Source: Acanthochromis polyacanthus
Taxonomy: Eukaryota > Chordata > Actinopteri > Pomacentridae
Reading direction: 5' to 3'
NCBI RefSeq assembly: GCF_021347895.1
Contig: NC_067116.1
Location: 34,421,639 to 34,485,638, forward strand
Length of the DNA stretch: 64,000 nucleotides
The translations under genes were made by a program, and so were the position numbers. Shown here piece by piece: positions 35,601 to 46,107 of the stretch. Position 1 is the stretch's first letter, and each line of letters starts with the position of its first letter. Under the pieces are notes generated by a model. That model was not told the DNA's origin. It did not search any database and saw nothing but the letters and a program-made list of their open reading frames with translations.

Positions 35601-38600
35601 TGTAATCAAATCTTGTTCCAAAAACTACTCCAGATGTTACTGTAGTGCTCAAATTTATTTTTAAAAATTGCAGTTTCCTACACACAAATTTACTAGTGTT
35701 GCCAAACTGCAAACTGCTTTTTGAATTATCTGATAAAAAACATTCCAATATCCTCTATTTTTTTCCCTCCATTTGGTAAACACGGTATCTCAGCTTCTGA
35801 GCAGCATGTGTGTTTATGTGAATGCCATATTAAGGAAACAGAACATCCTCCGATGGGCCAACACCACACTCACAAACAACATCTTCAGCAGCAGGGCATG
35901 ACTCACTGCGGCTCGATGGCACTTTGTTTTGAAAAAGGACACCGGTGTTGTTTGGCAGTGACCTCTGTTAATGTATGAGAGGATTTGGTGGTACTCACAT
36001 TGACCAATCCAAAGTAGTGTTCATTGATTGGGAATTGCTCCGGGCCGATGTCTTTCTCCAGAGCAGAGGCATTGGTGCCCTGAAAGAACAAAACATGCAT
36101 TCATCACCATGTAACAGTTTGCTCATTTGTGGCTATATAGAGTTAGAAAAAAAGCCTAATTTGTTTGTCTAGTCTATGCATATGTACTCAAATGAATATG
36201 GAAATGATAAACAGTCAAAGAGCACCAACAGGCTGCTGGAGCTCAAAGTAAAATGAAAAGCCTCTTTCTGATACAGTGTAACTGATAAAAAATGATCCTT
36301 CCTGTCAAATTATAAAGTCTCAGTTTCTCAAATTGCACAAAATAGAGCTCATCTTGATTCCCACGGCTGTCACAACTAAAAAAGAGGGGAAAAAAGGATA
36401 AACTCTCCTGTCAAATTAGAAAATGGAGATGGTCTAAATAGGTAGATGTGTATCAAAAGTCAGGAGCATTTTGTGCTTGATTGCTGAGACGGAGCACTTA
36501 TCTCTTGTCGGAGCCTTTTCACTCCAAAATGAACTGCAGCTTTGTTGAGTGAGCACCGGAGACAATTTAGTTTGGGGAAGGCTTCGACTTTTAATGACCG
36601 TCATTTCTCTCAGACAGTGAATAACCCTTTGTGCGATTTGCCACTTCCAGTCTGAGACGCAGCGGCACATATGCAGCACCGTGGGCCGTACACACACGTT
36701 TTTATCGCAAACGTGGTGAACATGCACCATAAGTGGACACATCCATCAAAATCTACACAAAACTGTTGCAAGACAGAGATGGAATATCCATGCAACTCTG
36801 CTGACACCTGACGTCACATTTTGACACATGAGCTCCTCATTAAAGGCTGTAAAATAGAAGCACTGTTACGTTAAGGAGGAAAAACACTGAAAACAATGCT
36901 GATCAGTATGAACTGAAGTTAGTGGAGCAGAAAAAGCTGACATCTAAACACTGTCATCGCTTTCTTTGTCTTATAATTATTAGTCTGCAGTTGGAACTTT
37001 GCAGTTTCACCAACACAAAAGTTTGGACACATCTTCTCATTCAGTGCTATTTACTTATTTCTGTTTTTTTCAACATTGTAGATTAAAACTGAAGATTAAC
37101 ACTTTTTTGTTTGCAACATAATTCGAATATTCGGATACATATGGACGTCACCGGGCGGAAAGAATGTGCAGCGTTACTGCCTTCCCTCCGCCTTCGGCCC
37201 ACATCGGCTCATCTCGTCCTGTGATCACATAAACATATACACATATGTCTATAACATATACACATATGTCTATGTGATCACCCCCCCCCCCCCCCGCCCC
37301 CATACGAAAATATTCGGAGCTCGTCTCTTCCATGCGCCTTCGGCCCATTTTGGCTCATCCCGCCGTGTTCTTCGGCTCATTTCGGCTCCTCCATTCTTGT
37401 TTGTAAACACCACTCGAATGGCCGGGTGGCTGCCGACTCTGACGTCATGCTTCACTTCGTTGCATAAACACAAGACAAGATGCTGAAGACCGGTGTTTGA
37501 GAATTCTTCAGTTTAACTAAAGACTAAACGAGGGCAAAATGTGGACCCGGGAGACCACACGAACGGATCCGATTATTCGGCCGTCTCCGCCGCCGCTGCT
37601 GCGCCGCCGCACGAACCACACAAACGGATCCAAATATTTGGGCCGCCCCCGCCGCCGCCCCCCCCGGTCGGACGTTACGGGGCGGAACGAATATCCGGAT
37701 ATTCGACTTTAATAGGGCCTGAATATTCGGAGGCCAGAAACCACTATTCGGGCCAGCCCTAGCTAATATATTACGGACTACAAACAAGAGTGTGTTGGTT
37801 CCTTGAATATGCAAAAAGGAGACACCTTTAAGATTATATTTTATTTGCCTCCTACAGACATACACACATCACCTGCAAGCAACTACGTATTATTGTAACT
37901 GTTGATTGTCGTGATTAACTGATTAGTTGTTAGGACTGTAAAGTGTGAAAAAAATTGAAACAAATATCAAATCAGTGTTTCCCAAAGCCCACGATGACTG
38001 TCTTGTTTTGTCCACAACACAAATACATTTAGTTACTTGTCATAAAGGAGGAGAGAAACAAGAAAACGCTCAAATTTAAGAAGTAGGAATCAGAAAATTT
38101 TGACTGGAAATGATGAACTAATGATCAAAATAGTAGCAGATTATTCTTACAGTTGACAATTAACTAACTATTCAGCTACTGATGTAGCCGTATTATCTGA
38201 TAAAATGAGCTATTGAAGGTTTTATTGTTGTTTTGTGTGACGCAGTGCTATCAGCTGACAGGAGAAAAGCATATTTTTCAGTCGTCTGTCTCTGATAACT
38301 GTTGGATTTTCAACAGTTGGTAGAATCAATTTACAAACATCGTCTTATGCTGTGGGACACTATATAAACCATCTGTCATGACTTCTAAACAATATGACTA
38401 ATTGATAACAGATACTGAACCAACACAGCAAAAACATAAAACATCAGGGAAAGTAACAGAACAACACATAACATGATTTGTTTTTTTCATAACATATAAA
38501 AAATAAGTATATTTTGACAGCAATAAGAAGCAGTGAATGATGATGATACTAAGATCAGCTCCTTTTCGTCACAGACGTTCTTTCTGCAGGGATACAGTGG

Positions 38601-41345
38601 CTCATCTGTAAGTGGTGCTCATCTACATGCTACAGGAAATACAGCTTCTATTAAAACGCTGTCATTCTGAAAGGGTCGGTGATATAAAATGGGGAATAAA
38701 ATCATATTTTATGATAAAGCAACAATGCAATAAGACACCAGCTGTCACTGATGTGTCCTTTCATTTACAGGAGAGACACTGTAAAACCTAATAATCAGAG
38801 GCAGAGCAAGTGGACTAAAAGTCTGGACACCAAACACAACCAACAGTTCAGCCATTTGAGGGTCACACATGTTCTCATAGAAGTGGAGTTACAACCAGAA
38901 ACTGATACTTCTCTGGCAGGCTTGTTGCAGAATTTTACTCTCCGGCTGTTCCCAGAGATTTTAACGGCACAACCAGCCTCCATCCAGCCACGTACAAGCA
39001 AGTACTTCTAACCAACCAGTGATATTGTTGCAACTCAAACACTTCATATCATTGAGACTGAAAAGTATAGAACAGTATGAAGTACATCTGTTTTATAAAT
39101 GAAGACTTAGAGTCTTTGTTAGCATGTTTTTATTAGCTATGGATATAGCTGACTCTCCTGTTCTGACTCTTAAATAGAGCAAAGATGAAACTTTCTTTGA
39201 ACAGCTCTGGAAACAAGTGGCACAAACTGCTGAACAACACAAGACTGACCCAGAACCAGCAGCCAAGAAAGAAACAAAAGGCTGGATGGACACAGTGTGA
39301 CATCTCAACAGAATAAGGGCACTTTAGACATAAAAGTCTTGTATGATCTTACTGACCGTACTCACTCTGAGGTTTTGTAAATTGTGGTCGTCTAATGAGC
39401 TTTATTGAGATTTTAATCAATCGAGTTAGATGTTTATTATACTCTGTATGAGTTCTCAGGGACTTCTACATGTCAGTCTTACCTTCATAAGCAACTGAGA
39501 AATCTGAATGAGCAAAAAAAACAAACAGACTATTTGTGACTGTGGAAAGACATTGTGCCACTTCAGTCGAAGGCCAAGGTCATCTGATGCTGGCCAGAAC
39601 CGCAGGAACTTTAACACGTTGTGCTCTTCGCCAGGTTATCATCAGTCCTAAAAGTTGTAAAGCACTACATTGCATGATTCAAAGAGAGATTACGCCTTGC
39701 ATCACACAAAATAAATCCACAACAAAGCCGTCTATAGCTGTCAGGAACTGCAGCCAGCAGAGCCCAAGGGAACACCTAGCTTGTGTGGAAAACATTTGGT
39801 GACAGGCATGATGTGGTTTTTCCAGCCAGGAATAAAGCTGAATAGTTAGTCCTTAGACCCGACTTCTTTGTACCTGCTGAAACATTCACATTTGATGAAT
39901 TAATATGACTTTTAATCATCACCAGACTCTAGCGATGGTTAGTTGGTGTGATCACCTTCCTAGGCTTTAGGGAGGCTGCTGCATCCAGTTTGCTTTGATG
40001 AAACTTCTTGGAATCATTATCTAGTGTGTCAGTGTAATTACTAGGCATTCTAGACAGCCACAAAAAAGTGAAAACATCAAATATCCTATGTCAAGTAGAT
40101 AGAGTGTGACCTATTGACAGAGGTCAGTTTGACTTGTGTACATGTGGTTTAGTTTTCACTGAGACTGCTTCCTTGACCTCCATGTGAGTCAAACTCTCAG
40201 CCTGAACTCCTCCGCAAAAACTGTCCACTGCTGATGATAACCAATGTTCACTCAAACTACCCAGCGAGAGGGAAATGTTCCACAACATTGGCCAACATTA
40301 CCTGCAAGTTCTACTAAAGTCTTAATGAAACCAGAGAATGTTTGAAGGATGACTCTCATTTGAAACAACCTAACAAAGACTAACATTTTACATGGAACAC
40401 TTAGAGGATGTTTGGAGAATGCTGTCAGATTATGTTACGAATGAAAGACTTCAAAACAAAATAATGTTACTGAAGCCTCAGATGACGTTCCTGTAATGTG
40501 ATATATTAACAATGGTAGAACATTTTGCCTGTAACACTCTGAAGACGTTGTTGAGGTAACACACTAAAGAACATTCTTGCATAAAACATTCCCACAGTGT
40601 TGTATGACAACAAAGGAAGGGTGTTATAATGCAACATTTGGAAAATGTTTCAGGAAGAATGTCTTTACAGAACTTTAGGAACATCCTGGTAGCTGGGGAA
40701 AAAAAGTTCCTGCTGAAAACATCACTAGAAATGTGCAGAACTTGATCTGAAATGTCAGCTGGGTGATCTGCATCAATACACCTGCAGCACTCACCATTCA
40801 CAGTGTGCACCATCCTGCAGAGATACAGTGCATCAGTCCTCACAGGACACTGACACTGCGGGCCTTTGACTTTAGTATCCAGTCTAAATAAAGCGGAAGG
40901 CCGCCGGCATTAGGCAGAGCCGTTTAAGTCTGTTCTTACCCACTCTTCCCTGCCCCTGAACGCACCGTAAACACAGATTAGTGCGGATCCCTGCTCTCTG
41001 CTGCCAGCATGCAAGCAGCCCTCTGCAGCAGCACCACATTATGCAATCACAACAAGCTGTCACAGGCTTCATTCACCTGTCAGTCACCGCTGACGGCTCT
41101 ACAAATTGCACACAGAGTCGGTCTGTCCGGACTGCAACACACAAAGTGAAAGCCGGCGCAGTAATGTCAAGGCTCGGGCCTGCAGGAGCCCAGAGAGCCG
41201 CTGAGGTGGATGGAAGTGGTGGCTGTGATAAAGAGGCTGCAGGTGGGAGGCGACTGAACCATCACCACACCAGGTTCAACACAACAACACGAGCAGCGGC
41301 TTTACTCACCATATTACAAATGGAGGCGATGTTTCTGACAGTCAT
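26524..41345 (-). CDS. usp46: ubiquitin-specific protease 46, complete in nine coding exons
   Basis: Joined exons (41310-41345, 35999-36079, 32367-32580, 29924-30162, 29393-29469, 29206-29289, 28924-29121, 26728-26806, 26524-26625) give 1110 nt and an intact 369-residue protein; mammalian USP46 has 366. It is a cysteine protease that removes ubiquitin from substrates and in mammals needs the WD-repeat partners WDR48 and WDR20; glutamate-receptor turnover is one known role. Visible features: Cys box [11 protein letters not shown] with catalytic Cys44, QQDAHEF at about 118-124, zinc-binding pairs C185-x2-C188 and C232-x2-C235, catalytic His316 in [10 protein letters not shown], and the acidic FDDD at 330-333. 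The start [12 protein letters not shown] and [16 protein letters not shown] segment favour usp46 over its paralogue usp12. All introns are GT-AG and phases agree. The only length change is in the linker near residues 145-170. Confidence 0.97.
26728..26806 (-). CDS. usp46: usp46 coding exon 8 (residues 310-336), His box
   Basis: Encodes [20 protein letters not shown] and then DDDIVE. It carries the catalytic histidine (316) and the acidic residues expected to complete the triad. The Thr in HYITIV matches usp46 rather than usp12. The donor is GTGCGT. Confidence 0.96.
26807..28923. other. usp46: usp46 intron 7
   Basis: 2.1 kb with GT-AG ends on the minus strand. Its middle holds a MITE-like repeat (about 27678-28200); the rest is unremarkable. 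Confidence 0.85.
27678..28200. mobile_element. MITE-like fish repeat inside usp46 intron 7
   Basis: It starts AGACTGTATATATAGTGGAC and runs through a GC-rich middle (GGGGGCGTGGCC, ACGTGGGCGGGA) to AACCAACGGTGATGTCACAG. I recognise the opening words as the end of an interspersed, often palindromic repeat found in many teleosts. The far end is poorly defined and no coding capacity is seen. Confidence 0.5.
28924..29121 (-). CDS. usp46: usp46 coding exon 7 (residues 244-310)
   Basis: Encodes [20 protein letters not shown] through [11 protein letters not shown], the strongly conserved palm core. It ends two bases into a serine codon before GTACAG. Confidence 0.97.
29206..29289 (-). CDS. usp46: usp46 coding exon 6 (residues 216-244), second zinc pair
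   Basis: Encodes [20 protein letters not shown] and then SKQEAQK, with split arginine codons at both ends. C232 and C235 complete the four-cysteine zinc site of the fingers region. The flanking introns are only 103 and 84 bp. Confidence 0.96.
29393..29469 (-). CDS. usp46: usp46 coding exon 5 (residues 191-216)
   Basis: Encodes [20 protein letters not shown] and then ITHCL, ending two bases into an arginine codon before GTAGTA. The segment is nearly identical across vertebrate USP12/USP46 proteins. Confidence 0.96.
29924..30162 (-). CDS. usp46: usp46 coding exon 4 (residues 111-190)
   Basis: Runs from [18 protein letters not shown] to [14 protein letters not shown]. It carries the QQDAHEF box and the first zinc-binding pair. 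The middle, after [10 protein letters not shown], is a variable acidic linker ([14 protein letters not shown]) three residues longer than in mammals. The donor is GTGAGCTGC. Confidence 0.97.
30163..32366. other. usp46: usp46 intron 3
   Basis: 2.2 kb of AT-rich DNA with GT-AG ends on the minus strand. No repeat family, ORF or RNA gene recognised. Confidence 0.8.
32367..32580 (-). CDS. usp46: usp46 coding exon 3 (residues 40-110), Cys box
   Basis: Begins [20 protein letters not shown] and ends [11 protein letters not shown] plus one base. It carries the catalytic cysteine (residue 44) and the start of the thumb region. The donor is GTGAGAGC; the acceptor follows a short pyrimidine run ending in GTCAG. 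Confidence 0.97.
34081..35399. mobile_element. non-autonomous DNA-element relic in usp46 intron 2
   Basis: The left end starts AGGGATTGACCAATATGGGA. The right end, read inward, begins with TCCTCCGATTATTGACCTGG and continues into words such as GGCCGATATTTAAC and CCGATTATCGGT. The shared ATTGACC and CCRATAT words suggest terminal inverted repeats. Similar sequences are common in fish. The interior is largely occupied by another repeat. Confidence 0.4.
34386..34800 (+). repeat. fish interspersed repeat nested in the intron 2 element
   Basis: Contains CAACATTACTCAAAAATGGA, GATGAAATTTTCAGGGAAGG and ACAAGGACCAAGTGATTAGA, which I recognise as parts of a widespread teleost repeat. The boundaries and class are uncertain. 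Confidence 0.45.
35999..36079 (-). CDS. usp46: usp46 coding exon 2 (residues 13-39)
   Basis: Encodes [20 protein letters not shown] and then HYFGLVN, the segment just before the Cys box. It is 27 whole codons, phase 0 at both ends, with CAG before and GTGAGTACC after. Asp, Ile and Asn at the positions where usp12 has Glu, Ile and Val/Asn choices support usp46. Confidence 0.96.
37016..37115. mobile_element. Tc1-like terminal fragment
   Basis: AAAAGTTTGGACACATCTTC, then TCATTCAGTG and ACATTGTAGATTAAAACTGA match, from memory, the end of a common fish Tc1-like element. Only one end is present. Confidence 0.5.
37124..37759 (-). mobile_element. hAT-like non-autonomous element, left end truncated
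   Basis: The right end, read inward from 37762, begins TAGGGCTGGCCCGAATAGTG and continues through CGAATATCCGGATATTCG and TTCCGCCCC. The left side begins TTCGAATATTCGGATAC and reaches GGGCGGAA, which matches the inner part of that terminal repeat, so the outermost left end is missing. It is GC-rich inside, with CCG runs and a diverged tandem pair around CCACACGAACGGATCC and CCACACAAACGGATCC. No transposase is present. Class by terminal sequence only. Confidence 0.45.
37221..37300. repeat. inverted repeat followed by a C15 tract
   Basis: GTGATCACAT (37221-37230) pairs with ATGTGATCAC (37272-37281). Between them ACATATACACATATGTCTAT occurs twice. Fifteen Cs follow at 37281-37295, then GCCCC. 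This could form a cruciform next to a G-quadruplex-prone strand. Confidence 0.9.
40255..40700. repeat. repeat-like stretch with recurring AACATT words
   Basis: Words of the type GGAAATGTTCC, GAACATT and GGAACATCCTGG recur every 20-50 bp on both strands. The outer parts (CCCAGCGAGAGGGAAATGTT, and CCCAGCTACCAGGATGTTCC read from the right) look like degenerate terminal inverted repeats. Possibly a hAT-type MITE. Confidence 0.35.
41310..41345 (-). CDS. usp46: usp46 coding exon 1 (residues 1-12)
   Basis: The exon reads [12 protein letters not shown], starting at the ATG at 41345-41343 with AAA-type Kozak context, and ends in phase 0 before GTGAGTAAA. It lies in the CpG-rich promoter region. The intron that follows is 5.2 kb. 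Confidence 0.95.
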
Positions 41346-41810
41346 TTAGTTTACAGTGTCCCCCTCACCGCCATCTTTATAAAATAAACAGAGCAGGGCG
41401 ACGCTGAGAAATGAAGTTGATTCGCAGCCGCGGCTGGAGGCCAGACTGCAACCCCAAGCGTCAGAAAGCGGGCGGAGAGACGCGGAGCACCATGCAGCCA
41501 GCACGGAGCCGAGGGTCGGGGGCTGCGCTCACAGTCGACACGGCTTCATCCTCACACGCACACCGAGAACACCGCCGCCGGGAACCGTCGGTGCATGAGG
41601 GAGCGGTGGACGGACGAAGTTACGGGCAGCAGGTTGTTAGCAACGGTCGGGAAACAAGCCTGCTGTGTGAGGAAGCGCAGTAGCCCCGCCCATCTCCGGA
41701 AATATCCGGTGGCGATTGGCTCAGATTCACCCGTGTTTGATCGACAGGACAGGAAGGCCAATCATAGAGCTGTACGGGAAAGTTTAACTGAACTGCAACC
41801 AATCAGCGGC
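41346..41810 (-). promoter_or_regulatory. usp46: usp46 promoter region (CpG-rich, CCAAT boxes, no TATA)
   Basis: GC-rich, CpG-rich DNA runs from about 40900 to 41800 across exon 1. Upstream of the start codon are a GC box CCCCGCCC (41684-41691), an ETS-like CCGGAA at 41697, and three CCAAT boxes: ATTGG at 41715-41719, CCAAT at 41758-41762 and CCAATCAGCGG from 41799. This is the usual layout of a broadly expressed gene. A plus-strand role is not excluded, but no plus-strand gene starts here. Confidence 0.7.
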
Positions 41811-42650
41811 TGATATGGGAAGCAATGACTTTAGGGAGTTGTGGTTTATTTGTATTATGTATTTAAAGGGATGTGTCTGGTTTAGCAATACTAAAGCTTG
41901 CTGTACTACAAAGTTTCGATATTTATTACAAAAATATTCAAAGATATTCATTGTTAAACATTTGAATAAACTGATTAATGTAGTCCATAAAGTAGATGTT
42001 TTGTAGGTTAGAGATTAATTTCCTCTTAGAAATAAGACAATACTGAAAAGATTCAAAATTGCCGCCTCTCCTCTGAAGAACACAATGACTTGTATTTATA
42101 ATCATTGCTGATGAATAAAATACATTTTCCCCTTGTGGTAGCAGCTCCAAGGCTGGCCTTCCTTTTTCAATCAAATGTTCCTTCGACATTGACACATTTA
42201 AGCTGACTATTTTAGTACTTAAAATGTATTTGTTTATTTTAGAATTTTGATCTTAGGGGTTGTTATACTGCATTGCCTTGTTAATTTGTACTCTTTTATT
42301 TATTTTATTTTGCAACTCAATTTTACAAATCCTCTTTTTTAAACCATTTTTTATTGCTACCTACCTAATATGACATGTATAACATTTTGGTCAAGTCAGG
42401 TTGTTTTAGAAATGTCTTGTAATAATACTTGATTTGTGAGTCAAAACAGCTTTTATTGTGGATCTAAAGTCCACATAAATTCAGTTCATAATGGTATGAA
42501 ACACAAACCAACAGCTGAAGCTGAAATTAGTAGCATTTCTGTTCAATAAATACCCTTTTAAAAGCCTAATCCATTTCTCTTTGCATTAATAATAGACTTA
42601 ATAAAGAACTTAATAGTCAATAAACACATGTCCAAAAGAAAATAATCAGT
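41811..42650. other. intergenic, no gene recognised
   Basis: AT-rich DNA. Minus-strand AATAAA signals at 42656-42651 and near 42458 could serve the 42811-43086 ORF if it is transcribed. Confidence 0.4.
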
Positions 42651-42810
42651 TTTATTAAACTCCCTCTCCGGTTGATTAAACTCATAAGAAATTCCATAGA
42701 CACACTCAGGACTAAAATAAGTTTCAGAATAAATAATTAAAAATTGATGTAGGAAAGTATATATAGACTCAAGCTCCAAACACCCTGGATCCTAAACTTC
42801 CTATAAATAA

Positions 42811-43086
42811 CTATGTCACATCTTTCAGTGAACCCTCCCTGACTATGAAACACGCACATCTTTGAAACCTGTAGCGCAGGACTTTAGTCTCCTTTGTCTG
42901 GCGGAGTAAAGCACTGTCGATGTGTACTTTACCATCAGTCACTTTCATTTTTAGACAGCGATCCTTCCTCTGAACGTACGGCTCCTTTGTTATCTGGAGC
43001 ATCAGATGCTTTTCTCTGGTCTCAGGTCTTCTTTTAGCTTTTTCTGCCATCGGGTCCACCGTACTTGTAGCTTCTGTGGGATTCAT
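42811..43086 (-). CDS. unidentified 91-codon ORF, candidate small gene
   Basis: The ORF begins MNPTEATSTVDPMAEKAK and ends VREGSLKDVT before a TGA stop... the middle includes EKHLMLQITKEPYVQRKD and KVLRYRFQRCACFI. It is basic (many Lys/Arg) with no signal peptide or membrane segment, has coding-like codon choice, and differs in GC from its AT-rich surroundings. An in-frame TGA two codons upstream sets this ATG as the first possible one, although CCCACAG just inside could be a splice acceptor of a longer gene. A poly(A) signal lies about 155 nt downstream. I do not recognise the family. It could be a real gene, a last exon, or a retrocopy. Confidence 0.4.
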   Translation of the reverse strand: MNPTEATSTVDPMAEKAKRRPETREKHLMLQITKEPYVQRKDRCLKMKVTDGKVHIDSALLRQTKETKVLRYRFQRCACFIVREGSLKDVT

Positions 43087-43089
43087 CCA

Positions 43090-45824
43090 TCACACCACTT
43101 GCTCCTTTATTCATCTCTGATAAAACAATCATTACATGTAAAATGTATCATTTCCCATGCACTTGTGCAATTACCATACAACTTAAGTTTAAAATTTTAT
43201 TATACTCCAAAATAAAGACAGATTTATGTGGTGCAGATAGGAATAACTGATATGAATGTGATGGGTGTTCATTTACATGTTAAAGTCCTGTACTGTAGCT
43301 TTAAGTTTCCAGTTATGCTGGATTTCTAAGACATCAAGACAGCCCTGATGAAATTCTACCAATGATGTTTTGAGACTTTGTGTCTCTTATCTGATGTCAA
43401 AAGCTTTTGTACAAAAAGACAGAAAAAGATCCTGCAGAGAGCCCCTTTAATGCTTAGAGACAAGCCTTTATTCTCTGACAGCTCAATGTTGGGCAGTGGT
43501 CACCATTTGTTATTCATTTAATTTGCAGGTATTCTGCACTCTAACCACCAATTAGCTGACCATCAGGAAAAGGAGGGGCGTTCGAACGTGAGTGTCCTCT
43601 CTGCAGGGCTCTGCAGGAGGCTCCAGGCCCTCGGGACGCTTTCATTCACCACCAGCTTTGTTTGTGCTTTCACAACACTGCCCCGGCAATTATCTCCTTA
43701 ACATTCAAATGTGAACAAAAAGAAAGGAAAACAACAAATAATTATGATGGACATACTTCAAAAGGAACGGGAAGAGAGAGAGGAATAAAAGTATTCACAG
43801 AAAAACAAATAAGAGAATAATGGGGTTGGCAGTTTGAGCCGTGGAGGATGGAGAGCCTCATTGTCGATGGGATGTTTTGTATGCACCCCGCGGTTATGGA
43901 GAAAGTTGCTGACTGATGTGTTCTCATGGTTTATTTATGCGTACTTTTGATGGGCAGGGAAACAATTGCACATGTGGAAGCTTGTGGGTTCTTGATGTAG
44001 AACATTCCCAGACTTGCTTTCTATTTCAGTCCAGTGAGTATTATTAGGTCTGAGGGGCTCCATGGATACAGATGGCCTTTTCCCTGACTCGTACTGTTTT
44101 TACTGTCATTATCACTGCTCTTTGTGCACTCATTGATAGGCATGAGGGCAGGACAGTACAGTGTGCTCACTGTTCAAGCATTTACAGTAAAGCCAAAATA
44201 GGCATGGAAGCAGCTTGATGAGATCAAATCATGTGTTGATGTGTTGACTTGAGGCTTCAGATGAACAGAAAAGGTGGCTGAGTTTCTCATTTTTGAAAGG
44301 ATCTGACAGGATTTCTGTTTACACAAGACATCTTTTCTCCATTTAGCATGTGAAACTCAGAGGACGCTCTCTGCTCGCCTCGTTTGAAACAAAAGAGTGA
44401 GGCTGAATGTTTGGATTTTCATCTGGTTGCACGTGTACTGCTCACAGGCAAACACACACAAAAAAAATCTTGAGCTCAGAACATTTCCAGTGAACGAGGC
44501 TGGCGTCTCCACTAAAAGCACTGATGACCTTCCTCTCGCTCAGCTGGTACAAAGAGAGGCAAATGAATTATGCATCATTTCCGCGCCACTGAGAAAATAA
44601 TCCCTCCAGTTTAGACTGCGTGATTCACGGGCAGCCTGGTGACATTTGGCACAGCCTCCTGAAACTTCAAGGTTAGGAGCAGTTTCTTAAGACTGTTGTA
44701 CTTGCAGAAGAGGAGTTCTTTCCCACCAGATCAGAGCTGGTGTGTTCCCGTGACTCAGTGTATGTTGTGAATACAAGATGAGTCACACATTTGCTCACGT
44801 TTAGTATTTCCAAATGCTCAAAGTTCCTGTGACATTTTAAATAGATTGGATTCCAACAAAAGAGTCAATGAAACTCATAAAAATAAACATAAAATAGTGG
44901 CATTCCTACATTCTCCGCATTGAAATCTCCCACCTGACCCTTCTTTTTTCCACCTTGAGAGACGTTTTCCTCCATATTATCTTGTATAAAGACATATTAA
45001 TGGTTAATATATCTGTTAACAATAGTCTCGTTAACTTTAATATACCACAGTAATACACAGTGTTTTTTTTTCATTCAAACACTAAAACATGGCATTATTT
45101 AAGCAATAAAATGGAGAAAAAAAAGGATTTTATTTTGAAAGGGTATGACCATAACAGGGAATACTGACCCCTCAGCTCTGTCCAAATTAACACAGGACAC
45201 CATACTTTTGTAAACTATCACCCATTACTCTTTATTGATTAAGGAGGACCCTGGATATCTCCCTGTACCACAAGCCCTGAAAAACAAGTCACATAATTTA
45301 CTTACATAACAATAAACTAACAATTACCGTCCCAGCGCTCTGTGCATTAATCAGAAGGGTGCGTGGGTGAACAAATAGCATAGATGTCCACGTCATTTAG
45401 ATGTCAAGCACAGCAGCAACAGGCCCATATTTACTCTCCTGAAAGATGCTGATGGTGATCTGATACAGAAGCCAGATGCTCTTCCGCTTTTTCTTTTACT
45501 TTCTGCAGGTTTCGTATTATGAGTCAGAGCTCGAAACAAAGCAGGTTATGGCATCTTTCTGCAGCTGGAGGGGATTTCAACAGGAAAGGCAGGCTATGGT
45601 GTTTGCCTGTTTGTACCTTCGAAGTCCGGATCTTATGTCACATCTCAAAAGCCTCGGGAAGCCTTTGTTTAATTTACTATCTTATGAGGCTTCTCAGCAC
45701 AAATTATTCATGTCGGGAAGAGGGACAAAGATGTATTGGGTGGCAGTGACTTTCTTTAGAAATATAATAGGTTTGTGAATTGAGGTCATTAAAGCAGAAT
45801 TAGCAAATAGAAAACACTTTGTCA
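43090..45824. other. intergenic, possible regulatory islands
   Basis: No gene recognised. Two less AT-rich islands, about 43520-43700 and 44490-44660, the latter with GCAAATGAATTATGCATCAT (POU/homeodomain-type words), could be conserved regulatory elements. The rest is plain AT-rich DNA. Confidence 0.35.
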
Positions 45825-46077
45825 TTGTGCAGCATTGGGATCGTTTACTTAAGTAGAATCACAAAACCTCAGTAAAAGTCCTGCTTTCAGAAATTTCAAG
45901 TATATTATCAGCAAAATGAAATTAAAAAAACAAACAAACAAACCCGAAAGTAAATATTGTTCAGAAAATGTCCCCTGTCAGTGTTTTACTATTATATATG
46001 ATGTATTTTTATGTATGTTACATTTTACTGTTGTATATGTCTAAGATATAGACCCATTTACTGTAGGTAAATAAAGA
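45825..46077 (+). repeat. left part of a split fish interspersed repeat
   Basis: TTTACTTAAGTAGAATCACA, CTCAGTAAAAGTCCTGCTTT and CCCCTGTCAGTGTTTTACTA match a repeat I know from teleost genomes. Its continuation (GAACTACTTTACATCATACT, TAGTTTAATCTACAGCAATG) resumes after 46960, so the ISL2EU-like element at 46078-46960 appears to have landed inside it. Confidence 0.55.
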
Positions 46078-46107
46078 GGGCTGCGCGGGCACCCTGGCAA
46101 CGGAAGT

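Larger units (their letters stand above)
32581..35998. other. usp46: usp46 intron 2
   Basis: 3.4 kb. Its second half is mostly the composite repeat at 34081-35399; the first half shows nothing notable. Confidence 0.8.
36080..41309. other. usp46: usp46 intron 1
   Basis: 5.2 kb with GT-AG ends. It holds two transposon remnants at 37016-37759 and a repeat-like stretch at about 40255-40700. The rest is AT-rich and unremarkable. The end next to exon 1 (40890-41309) is GC-rich and part of the CpG-rich promoter region. Confidence 0.85.

Noticed and set aside
40981..41349. 122-codon plus-strand ORF over usp46 exon 1
   Set aside because: Antisense to the usp46 first exon and its CpG-rich flank; GC-rich DNA gives few stops.
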